Source of the DNA: Phytophthora sp. 'mugwort'
Taxonomy: Eukaryota; Oomycota; Peronosporomycetes; Peronosporales; Peronosporaceae
Reading direction: 5' to 3'
Length of the DNA stretch: 64,000 nt
NCBI GenBank assembly: GCA_033558025.1
Contig: JAUCEF010000002.1
Location: 2,542,001-2,606,000 of the forward strand
Below the pieces are notes generated by a model. That model searched no databases and was not told the origin of the DNA. It saw nothing but the letters and a program-made list of their open reading frames with translations. Positions 11,002-21,197 of the stretch are shown one piece after another; within the stretch, counting starts at the first letter, position 1; the number at the start of each line of letters is the position of its first letter. Both the position numbers and the translations under genes were made by a program.

Positions 11002-13920
11002 CTACTCATGATCCGGAGCAGGCGGAGAAAACTTCATGCGAAGCCGGCCGATCTGGCGAGACGGATGAGAAGTCGTATTCATGCGGAAGTGATTGCGCCA
11101 CGTGGCGCTCCTATCACGGTCCGCGAGAGCCGCGATCAAATCTTGGGGCGTCCCTCTGCGATCGCCTCGCGTCCGGGAAACCATGCTGTGTCTTCGGACT
11201 GCAAAGGAAAATGCATCAACACCGGATCTAGCAGCAGGTCCAGGTCACAGCAGCCCGTCCGGCAAGCTTTCTCAAAGATCTGATCTTGCAGATTCCGGAA
11301 CTTTGCGCGAGCGTGCGAGCTCCGATTCTTGCGCCCACGGTAGAAAGACGCGAACCACGCGTGCGCGTCCCGCTCGGACGTTGGGATCGAGAAGGTTTGC
11401 GTAGCTTCCCAGTAGGCCTGGCGGTGATCCTCTTCGTAGGCAGATAACCCGGGGCGAGCGCTGCCACCTCGGCGGATCTGGCTGGATCGAAAGTAAGCGG
11501 TTTCAAGGCAGGTACGTCGAGGGCCTTCCACGGCTCCTCCCTGTACAGAACCCTGATGTTCTCCCTCGTGAGCAGGCTCGGAACGTAACGCGAAGGATCC
11601 AGTTGCCCCCCGCGACTGGCCCGCTCAGGGAACATCCACCCGGCCGAGAGCACCCGGTTGTCGATCAGGATCCGGGGCGTGAGGGTGTCGAGGGTGAGCA
11701 TACTAATCTATGAAGGATACCAAGGTGCTACCTCTTCTGCGATCACGACTCGCGTCTGATGGAAGCCGGGGAGAAAGCTATCCTCAGGACCGAACAGCTT
11801 GGAAACGGGATCCGTGGCGGGTGTACCGGCCGAAGGGGTCTGACTGGGTATGCTGGCCGCCGGCGTCGCGCCTTCCACCTCTTCCTTCGCTTCGGCAGAG
11901 TTCAGATCATAATCGACCACGATGGGTGTAGCTTGAGATCCCTCGCCACCGGAGATCTCCGCGGAAAACTGCGTCGACGGGCGTCGATCGGGATCGCGCC
12001 AGAGCCATGAGTAGTTCGTCGTCGTCGGAGCCGTCGAAGATCGCGTCCGAGGCGATGAGCGCGGCGTCAGATCCACTACTACTAGAGATGGAACCGGGAT
12101 CGGAGCTAGATCCAGAACCTGTGCGTGGGAACTCGTAGTCCCCATCACCGACCTCAGCCGCGGCGTCAACAACGAGATCCAAGGAAGATCCTGGTTGAAC
12201 TGAAGACACCTTCGAGGCCGATCCGGAGGTAGTTGCGCCATTCACCGCAGGGGAAGAGGAACGAGGCACCTTTTCGGGGAGGGGGGCCTCGGATCCTCGT
12301 GGCGAGGAGAAGCGGGTGGACTCAAGGGCCTCTTGAGAGAGGCCTGGTCGCTGCGAGCCACTGAAATAGACCGAACGCTACATGCAACCGACGAGCTCCG
12401 CATGGCGGCCGAGGCGATTGACGCTAAGCTGTCAGCAGCACTGTCCCGCTCCATGACGGCCGACTCGTGCTTGCCGAGCAGGCCTTGATGATCTCGCGAC
12501 AAAAGCTCATGCTGACAGCGGAGTTGATCAAGATTTTGGCGGACCAGCTGGTACGCTTGCTGCATATCCAAGATCTGCTCAAGGCGATCTCTCTGGGTCT
12601 TGAAGTATTGCTGCCTCTTGGGTATAGCCTCGTCGAGATCCAGGCGTCGCTGATCGCGTTCGTTGCTGAGCTGAGTCACTTGGCCGCCACAGATTTCAGA
12701 TCTCGCCGAACTTGGGCGCCAGCGCAGGATTTGGTGTTCGCGCGGGTACCTGACTCTGGGTCCTCTTGCGTTCTTGAGCGATGGTGTCGCGAGCAGCTTC
12801 GAGGGTCTTCTGGTCCACGCGGAGATTACGGAGTTGACCTTGCGTCTGGTGCAGCGAACATCGGCACGCGCTTGATCTCGGTAAGCTGCCCCCAGCGAGC
12901 GCTTCAGGCGCTCGATCGCCTCTCAGGCAGCATCTAACTTGGCCACGGTATGATCGTAAACCCTGTGAAGATCCGCGCGGCAACGCTCAGCCTTGTCAAG
13001 AAACCCTCTAGCTCGAGGATCCGCTCACCTCGGACGTGTAGCTCGATCCGTGCAGCATGTAGATGTGCCGCGGGAACCGATCCGTCGAGCCGTTGGTGCG
13101 CTTGGTGCAGTTCTTCCCGCAGAGGCTGAGCTTCACGTTCCAGATTACGGACATGCTGCTTCCGTTGCTCGTGGCTACGCTGAAGTTCCGCTTAATTTTT
13201 CTGAGGACGAAAGCGACCTATGAATGCCGTGTCACGCTCGGATCGAGCGGTTTGACACTGCTGCTTAAGGTCGGCGGATCGCTGCCTCACCCCAGTTGCT
13301 TCATCCCGCAGATCCTGCAGATCTTGCACAAGTGAAGGGCCAGCCCTGGGCAGATCGGCTGGCGTGGCACTGCCATGGTCAGATAAGCGACGCTCCAGAC
13401 CGAGGGCATAGTCTTGCAGGCGTGTGTATGCCTCCGCGCTGGTTTCTTCTAGCAAGGCGTATCGCGCCCGCAGATCGTCGAAGCCCTGGACCTCCCCGCG
13501 GAGACGGTCAGCTTCTTGGCGCGTTTCTGCTTCAAGCTGCGTGACTTGACGAAGTCGCCCCTGGATAACGTCGTAGCGGTGCTGGACGAAGTCCACGAAC
13601 GAGCGCGCAGTCGTCCAGTTGGGCTTGGCCAACGTGTGAAGTTACTCGTTGTGGTGACGCGCAGCAACCAGATCCCGCAGGGCTTGCTGATGCTTGGCTA
13701 GCAGCTCGTCGTAGGCACCAACGAAGTGTGGATCGACGTTGCCGCGGCGCGCAGCGGATCCAGGACCAGCACTACCGGAGTTGCCGCCGCTGAAGGATCT
13801 GACGGTGCGTGATCACAGTGCGCACATGGAGGAGGGGCGTCCGGAGACAGACTTTGCCCGGCGAATAAGGCAGCGCGAGGCGTGGCGTCAGAGTCATGGG
13901 CGTGATGGGCAGACGACATG
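11002..13920 (-). pseudogene. Antisense gene of element 1 (coiled-coil protein, unknown function)
   Basis: A ~970-codon gene on the strand opposite gag-pol, between pol and the 3' LTR, broken by a few frameshifts and a TAA near 13650. From its start (ATG at 13920) it has a Pro/Ala-rich N-terminus, a long charged coiled coil (13192-13740, for example RLRQVTQLEAETRQEADRL; and 12420-12983), a Ser/Pro stretch with SPP and SPKR (12245-12330), an acidic/Ser block (SDDDELLMALARSRS near 12015) and a C-terminal domain (11002-11701). Landmarks match element 2: PWKALD, YLP, RQAYWEAT, WFPGRE, TWRNHF and QIGRLRMKF. I do not recognise the family. Conservation in a second diverged element argues against a chance ORF. 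Confidence 0.75.
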
Positions 13921-14024
13921 GTAAAGAGGCTTGATCTGGGTGGACGGCGGTGGGTTGAATTGTGGATCACGTGATACAGTGTGTTACCGTTGCACGGTGG
14001 TAACAACGTGTCAGCGGTGGATGG

Positions 14025-14924
14025 TGTAGTATTGCAGATCCGGATAAGATGGAAGTTGACCGGCAGCCGGAAGGTCCACGCGCCAGTGGCAGCCATAACA
14101 GCGTCAAGGTGATGGATCCGGACCATGCGACACGCCAGGTCTGTATATGGTACGAATCCTGGATCCATCCGCTGGGGTAAGGTCTAAGTCTAGATCCGAT
14201 CAGTTTTAGTACACACCGGGTTGAAGATCCGTAGCTAAAGGGAGGTAGAGTGGAGACGGGTGGCCAGGAATAGGTCAGAGATGGGATCCTGGGTTATGCG
14301 TTATCCGTAGGATAGGTTGTGGGATGGGATCCGAAGGTAGATAGGCTAAGGTATAAATCAGATCCGAATTTGCGCTGGAAGACAGACTTGACTATGATAT
14401 AGGGGATTTCTATTGTCCCCATACATAGATCAAGTCTAACTTTGGCGATCTTCCTACACACGTGGCAGCCCCTGGATAGCTAGCTTGGCCAGGTCACGCT
14501 CGCCCTTTGGTTTCTCAACCCCCCCCCCTCTCAAGATCCCGCTGTTGGAGGCGGCAAGCATCGTACACGGACAACTCCGATAAGGAGCAAGGACACCTCA
14601 AGAAGGAACATCCCCGGATCTCGTATTTCTATTATGGATCCACAAGGTCTGCGCAAGAAGCTCAAGACCACACCAACACCTGATCTCGTGCGCAGGAATA
14701 CCGCGCAGATTCACCCCCTCCCAAGTCCCCACAAAGACATTCAAGGCCCACCAAGTGCACGTCTCGTGTCAACGAGAGAGCAGTACCAGCCCACCGACGG
14801 GTACACAAGGTGAACCACTCAGCAACAACGCCGCCGTCGGAGTACCCCCTCCGATAGTCGGTGTCTGGACGCAGTGCGTGCGAGTTGGAATCCTACTGAA
14901 TTTCAGCGGATCCACTTCACCACA
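14025..14924 (+). repeat. 3' LTR of element 1 (900 bp)
   Basis: Begins TGTAGTATTGCAG directly after a purine-rich GGTGGATGG (14016-14024, candidate polypurine tract) and ends CACCACA at 14924. The left half carries variants shared with the LTR of copy 3 (TATGCGTTATCCGTAGGATA, TGTCCCCATACATAG). The right half has private variants not seen in copy 3. Confidence 0.93.
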
Positions 14925-14928
14925 ACTG

Positions 14929-15625
14929 GATGCCTGTGACAAATGAAACTTGTCCATCAGTAGTCGTCAAGAGTTTCTGGGGACTAAGAAACGTTGAGTA
15001 CCTGGGGCATCAGGTATCGATTGAAGGCCTGGAGGCACATCCGAAGGATGTAAAAGGGTCGACCGACTTGCCTTCTCGGAATCGCTTAGATCGATGCAAC
15101 CGTTCCTGGGCAGTTTGATATTATTATAGCCGATTAATCGAAGACTATGCAATTTATGCAGCAGTCTACGTGAAGTGGATTTTAACGAACTGGGGACGCG
15201 TCAAGATCTCCGTCGAACTCTCGACGAAACTCTTCCCGATCCCGATATGGACGTTCCTGATCCAGACAGATGCAGATATGGTCTATCTGACCAACGGAAG
15301 ACGGGTCTGAGTGTAGCGGACGAGAAGCGGATTCGGGCGTCCAGATCCTTTAACAAATTGAAGGAGAAGATCGCCGTCACTCCGATCTTGCGTCATTTCG
15401 ATCCAGATCGTCAACCGGTTGTAGTTGTTTCTGCCAGTGAATGGGCGATCTCGGCCGCTCTGATGCAAGAGCACGATCGCGTGTACCACCCTGTGATGTT
15501 CGCGAGTCGTACCTTGAAGTATAATGAACATAACTACAATGTGGTAGAGAAGGGTGTGTTGGCCTTGTTGTGGATCTTAGATCTGAACTACAACATGCTG
15601 TTGGACGACAGATCCGGATCCTGAC
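14929..15625 (+). pseudogene. Element 2 RT C-terminus and first RNase H
   Basis: The RT thumb/connection has a TGA replacing the Trp of DACDKW, followed by VVKSFWGLRNVEYLGHQVSIEGLEAHP (14960-15045). RNase H at 15340-15624 shows LKEKIAVTPILRHFDPD, VSASEWAISAALMQEHDR, FASRTLKYNEHNYNVVEKG. As in element 1, the first RNase H lacks the canonical first Asp (SASEWA). The end runs into a frameshift near 15620. Confidence 0.82.
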
Positions 15626-15659
15626 CAGACACTCGACGCTGGCATGACTCTTCAATGCC

Positions 15660-16277
15660 TGGTCTCCAGGGAACGATTAGGGCAATGGGCTGCACTCCTG
15701 TCGCCATGGCGCTCGAGATTGAGAAGTGTACCAAGGGAGAAGATGCGATCTTGGGGACGCTCGCCGCCAGCATTACAACTCGGCCAAGGTGGACGAGGCT
15801 TCGATCGCGATCGCACCCAGGAAAGAGCCACGCCGTCAGATCCAAGCACCGATCCCAGTAAGAGGCGCGGACAAAGAGCAGTTTGTGGTGAGTTTTGACG
15901 GATCTGCACGAGTAAAACGAGGTGGCGGTGCCTATAGTGCGCTTTTGTGGAAGTTACCTGAGTGAACGGTTTTGGAGTCCCGATCCGGCTATGCCGCTGA
16001 TCTGACTGTGAACGAGGCAGAATACAACGGACCCCTGCTATGTTTTGACTTATTGAACAGGATGACGCAGGGACGTTTGGTAAATTGCGGTGATTCAAAT
16101 CTGGTGATCAGACAAGTACGAGGCGAGATCGACGGCAAGGCACCCGCATTGACGCTGTTGAGGCAGAAGGCCTTGGATCGGCTTAAGGTCTGGCCAGATC
16201 ACGAACTATTACACGTGAACCGCGACTGGAATACTAGTGCGAACAGTTTAGCCAGCGCTGCGTTGCAGCGGCAGTAA
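15660..16277 (+). pseudogene. Element 2 second RNase H
   Basis: Order: GDARRQH/ILGTLAASIT linker, VVSFDGSARVKRGGGAYSALLWKLPE (15885-15962), one TGA at 15963 in place of a Trp codon, LTVNEAEYNGPLLCFDLL (16003-16055), VNCGDSNLVIRQVRGEIDGKAPALTLLRQK (16082-16170) and LLHVNRDWNTSANSLASAAL (16209-16268). The Asp, Glu and Asp of the active site are present. The last acidic position is Asn (SANSLA; element 1 and copy 3 have SADSLA). Otherwise nearly intact. Confidence 0.83.
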
Positions 16278-16280
16278 TGA

Positions 16281-17770
16281 GTGATCATCAACGTGGTGGA
16301 GGCGTATCAGGATCTGGTCACGCTGAATCGTTTGGACGAGATCCTAATGATCCGACCGGAGGACACCGTGGTGCGGATCTCGCCAGTAGCTACCCGATCA
16401 GGGACCAGATTCGTACACCGACCGACAGTTTTGGATGAGGTTTTGTGGAAGATCTCCGTGTCGATCGTATCCGACAGGCCCAAAACGAGGAAGTGTGGAT
16501 AGCAAGTTTGAAGAAGGATCTGACTGGAGATGTGACCGATCTCACACAAGATCAAGCTAGACTGTGTGGCAAAATAGCGTTGGCCTATAACGTTGACGAC
16601 AATGATCTGCTGTTCTACTGTCCGCCTACCAAGAGATCGAAAGTAGATCGGGACGGATGGATGAGGCTGGTCGGGCCCGAGGCATTCCACTTGATATCTT
16701 GCATCACTATCATGCGAGCGTTGAAGGTGGTCATCAGGGGATTGGTTGTACATATCAACGGATCAGGGATTATTTTCACTGGAGAGGTTTATACCGTAGT
16801 GTGCAGAGATGTGTGGGTGAATGTGTAGACTGCGAAACTGGAAAGGGTCGTCCCTCGATCAGAGGATAATCGCCTGGAAATCTCCAAGCAACATATCATT
16901 TCTAGATCATTGCAATGGATCACATACCCTCGCTGCCGAAGTCGTTCAAGGGCAACACTCAACTACTGATCTGCGTTGATCTGTTTACGGATCTCGAAGG
17001 CAAGTGCGTCTACGACGGCCCAGAAACGATCGCCGAGTCGTACGAAGAGTGTATCTTTCGGAGATTTGGTGCTAGCGAGGCGATCCGCCATGATCGAGAA
17101 CCCGGATTCATGTCTGGCTTCTTCCGAGAGTTTAACAAGATCCTCGGGCTGGGACAGAGAGCGACGATGGCGTATCGACCGCAAGCAAACGGGACAGCAA
17201 AACGGATGGTACAGACCATAAATCGAGCCTTGTATATGTGCGTCCAAGATCTACACTAGCCGGATTGGGATGAGTACGCGGAGCGACTGACGTTTGCGAT
17301 CAACAGAGCCCACGGGTGCGAGGGGATACACCATTCTATCTCGTAGATGGATGGGACCCAAGATCGATGTTGGAAGCCACCATACCTTTGGGTAGTATTT
17401 GCAGCCGAGACCGAGATCCTAGGCGATGGAGGTACCAGATCCAGCATTACTACACAACGGCAAGGGAACAAGTCAATGTTAAGCCAAGGAGGCGATATCA
17501 GATCGAGTTGATCGGCATAATGAAGAGGCCGATCCGTCAGATCGAAGCCGGATCACAAGTTTGGCTGTATCTGGATCGCGTGAAGGAAGGATACGCGCGT
17601 AAGCTAGCACATCTGTGGCATGGTCCGTTCCGAGTTGCAAAGAAGATCAACGAGTACTCACTGCGCCTCGAGATCGCAGTAACGGAGTATCTGCTCTTCC
17701 CGATTGTACATATGTCCAAATTGAAGTTCGTCAAGAAATTCCAGATCGGCCACAGATCGAGTTGACTGTA
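16281..17770 (+). pseudogene. Element 2 integrase
   Basis: The HHCC zinc domain lies at about 16690-16850 (ILHHYHASVEGGHQGIG...GECVDCETGKG). The catalytic core at 16915-17256 reads MDHIPSLPKSF...LLICVDLFTDLEG, IRHDREPGFMSGFF and YRPQANGTAKRMVQT. The catalytic Glu that follows NGTA or NGTV in relatives is Lys here (AAA instead of GAA), which should abolish strand transfer even without the frameshifts. The C-terminal barrel IEAGSQVWLYLDRVKEGYARKLAHLWHGPFRV is well preserved (17535-17640). Confidence 0.84.
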
Positions 17771-18056
17771 CCAGTCTCGGATCGACTGGATTTTGATGAA
17801 ACTCTGTTGCCCGAAGGTAGCTGGACAACGGATTTAGAAGCAGATGAATTCGAAGTGGAGAAGATCACTGATCTGAGGCCAGTCAGAAGAACTCGGTATG
17901 GTAGGATCTATCGGGAATTTCGGTACATTGGAAGAGATATGCAGACCCAGCTGGGTAGACGAAGCCGATCTCAACTGCGGAGCACTCCTTCACCATTTCC
18001 TTCGGGGACAGGCTAACCGGAATCGTTTCGGTGTGATGCAGTCCCACGAGGAATAG
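17771..18056 (+). pseudogene. Element 2 chromodomain
   Basis: FEVEKITDLRPVRRTRYGRIYREFR (17849-17925) is followed, after a frame change, by a WVDEADLNCGALLHHF stretch (about 17960-18005). It matches the position and sequence of the element 1 chromodomain. Confidence 0.72.
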
Positions 18057-18438
18057 TGAGATCGAGGGAATCGCGGCGAGTTGGTCACCGCGATGATGGA
18101 TCGAAAAAAAGGATCTCTGGGAAGGCCATGGATCGGAAGAAACGGGTGATGTATGTGACGTTATGCATGTAATGATTGGTGCACCTGATATGGCTTTTCT
18201 GCTGTTACAGGTGTATCTGGAACACACGTCGAGAAAATGAAGAAGGAAATCCGGATCGTGTAAGCTCCCGACGAAGTAGTAGGACGCATGAAGACCCAAA
18301 GCAGTCAAGACGGAAGAAGTAAGTAGGAATGAAAAGAAGAATGGCTAAGATGAATGCAGGGAGATCTACTCAGCGAACGGCCGTTTCACGCGAAATTGTC
18401 GAGATGGAAGACCAGAGTTAAGTGTAGAACCAACCGAA

Positions 18439-21103
18439 TCAAGGGTCGAACTTGTTCCGAAGTCGACCGATCTGGTACGCCGGATGTTCCATAGGCCGAT
18501 CACGAAATTGGTTGCGCCACGGATCGGCGGTGTCAGCTTCACGTATGGTCTCCAGATGGTCACCAGGTTCAGCTCGGTGAAGATCGGGGTCAACAAGGTT
18601 GGCTCCCCGGGATGCCCGACCTGGATACCAAGTCCCATCGTCCCTCGTGGTCGGGAGGTGAAGGAAGAAATGATCGAGAAATCGATCCAGATCGTCCCAC
18701 CGCTCACGCATCATCAGAGGAAATGAACGGAGCAACGGTCTCCAGCTGTCGCCCGCTCGGATCCGCCTCTGACGACGGCCATGATGGTACTCCTCCACTA
18801 CTGGGTCACGACGTTGTTCAGCGGTGATCGGGAGATAATGAGTCGTCTCCCAATAAGCTTGGAGATGTCGTCGTTCGATAGGGAGATAGGAACATGCGAT
18901 CTGAGCGAGAGTGGTATTCGAACTGCGATGGAGCGGCTGATCGAAGGGCTCGTCCGGTTTATCCAGCACCTCCCAGGGTCGAGCGGCGATCAAGGCCGTG
19001 ATGTTTGGACCAGTAATCAAGTTGTCCAGATAGTCGATACCGGCCCTGGGGGCGCGGACTCCCTCGCACGCACCGCGGGAACAGCCAGCCAGAAAGGATC
19101 GGGAGCCGGACGGTCAAGGTGCGCCATATTATGGCGGTTACTTGAAGCTTACCCAGAGTCATCGCCGGCTACGCATCAGTCTCGGACTGAGAAAGAGCAA
19201 GTGGCTGATCGTGTCCAGGCAGTGAGATCGATGCCGGAAATAGCGGCGGGACTAATTGCCACCGAGGAGATCCAGGAGGGGTAGCCGAAGGACTTCCGGC
19301 ATCAGGTCCAGCGGAACCATAGATCAAGAAGGAGAAGCCGGGCGGACTTGGGGAACTAGGCCCACATTGAAACAGCCGATCCCGTTTGAGCAGCCGCGAC
19401 CTGCGTGTCCAGGACTCGCCGGATGACGAGCCGCAGGTGTCTCGTCAGATTCGAGTAGAGAGCCATCGGGGGTGCCAGGATCGGCTGTCTCGACCGGTTG
19501 AGAAGCATCGCCGCCCGGTGGTGTGCCGGATCGGCGACGAGCTTCAGAACGAGATCGGGACAAAGCAGCCAACGCTTGATCATCGCTGTCCTCCTCTTCA
19601 TCTTCTTCACCTTCCCCGATTCTGACCTCCATATGGGACGCAACTGAGCCTTGTTCGCTGTCGATCCCCGGACCATTGTCGTCGATCTCTGGCTGAGGCT
19701 CCGATTCGGCTAGGGGGGCGACTCCCGCCGAAGACGAACTGCCAGGACCTTGCGTCGGGCAGTCGGAACCACCGGGCGGCCAGGAGCAGGAACGGATCGA
19801 CTACCCAACGGATGCTTAGGCGAAGGGCCAGCTGGAGAAGGGGAAGTCGATCGGCTGCGTTCCCGTTTACCAGATCGAGCGAGACCAGAACCACTAGGGC
19901 TCATTAGTAGTACCACTTCGGCTAGACACTCGGTGACCAGATCGACGCCCGTGCCGATTTCGTCTTGGGTCTGACGTAGCCGGTGAGCAGTCTGGAGATC
20001 TGCGATCTGATTTTCCAGCGCACGAATGGTCCGCCGAGATGTACCCAGCTCCACACCTGCATATCAGAATTGTCGAAGGAGAGTTAGGTATGACTCAGCT
20101 AACTCGACAGACAGAAGATCATGATATTTACGGGCGTCAGCAGATTCCGTCGCAGCTGTATCCCGACCACGGATCATGGTTGCGAGATCAGACTGTAAAG
20201 GAGATTGGCCACGTCGTAGGGTATCGACGTCAGCTTGAAGGCGATCTCGATCGAGTTGGAGCCGATTCCGCTCCGCGCGAAGTTGATCATGCTCGCGGAC
20301 GAGCTCAACAGCAGTAGAGGTGCTGGTCCATCGACTCGTGGATACCGGACCGGCTATCGGAGCGGAAGAAAAGACCCGGTCAGGCCTGATCTGGGTTTGG
20401 CGGAGTTCGTTCTTCAGCCGCGTCACATATGCTAAAACTGCGTCCAGTTCCACGCGGAGACGAGCTGACTGAGTCCCATCGGTGTCCGGGAGCTCTACGC
20501 TGTCGCTTGGTCCAGAGCAGCTTGAGTGGAGTTCTGGCTAACGCGGTCAGATTCGAGATCGACACGATTCTCATCCAGTTCTCTCTCCTGAGTGATGATC
20601 CGGTCGCGTGAGTCGTCGACCTCTTCCTCGCGGAGCTCCAGACGATACGCAAGTTCGTCACAGCGAGCCGCAGCTTCGGAGAGTTTTTGATGAACACTGG
20701 AGAGACGGCCCTCCACGTCTTGAATCTCAGCGGCCTGCTGACGAAGCTGATCGCGGAGATGACGAACGATCATCTGATCTCCCTGGGCTGGGAGAGCGTT
20801 ATCGATCTCAGCCCGGAGTCTCCGGATGTCCTCGCTTGGTCGTGCCGGAATTGCTTCAAGGCACGCAGATCATCAGACATCTTGGCTATGACACGATCCT
20901 GGTGCATGCGATCTCGCAGAAGGTCGTCACGAGTACTTCGCGTGGACGGAGTACATCTTCCGGGTAGGTCACCTGACGCGCCACGACTTGAGTTGTCGAG
21001 TCAACGAGAGCATGCGAGGCGGCAGAACGACGTGACCTAACATCGTGGGGCGAAGCGGGCGGCGATCGGCCTTCGTCAGGGACGTCGGAGTGGTGATCTC
21101 TCA
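18439..21103 (-). pseudogene. Antisense gene of element 2 (coiled-coil protein, unknown function)
   Basis: Opposite-strand gene in the same place as in element 1, about 890 codons from ATG at 21103 to the stop at 18439, with some frameshifts. The coiled coils are clear: 20495-20773 (RLSSVHQKLSEAAARCDELA) and 20064-20453 (LVREHDQLRAERNRLQLDRD). A Ser/Pro/basic block (SRSTSPSPAGPSPKHP, near 19850) and an acidic block (EEDEEEDSDDQALAALSRSR, near 19590) follow. The C-terminal domain is intact over 194 codons at 18439-19020 (PWEVLDKP, LQAYWETTHYLPIT, DLDRFLDHFFLHLP, TWYPGR, PWRNQF, YQIGRLRNKF). No known fold recognised. Confidence 0.78.
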
Positions 21104-21197
21104 TGAAATTGGGAGTAGATGGCTTGTTGGGGTGAAGATTGAGAAGTGTGAGCGGAGTGTGGCCGCTGTACGGCAACGACTTCGGACAGGGGGAGGT

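Larger units (their letters stand above)
1477..14924 (+). mobile_element. Element 1: complete, decayed chromodomain Ty3/Gypsy retrotransposon (Chronos-like)
   Basis: A 13.4 kb element bounded by TG...CA LTRs (1477-2369 and 14025-14924). It is flanked by the 4-bp duplication ACTG (1473-1476 and 14925-14928). Removing it joins codons CTG|GAT and restores the interrupted RT of element 2. Internal order: PBS, gag with zinc knuckle, protease, RT, RNase H, second RNase H, integrase, chromodomain, then an antisense gene, then the 3' LTR. The extra RNase H plus chromodomain matches the oomycete Chronos group as I remember it. Every pol domain is frameshifted, and RT lacks about 28 nt around its conserved YR..N motif, so it is not autonomous. 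Confidence 0.93.
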
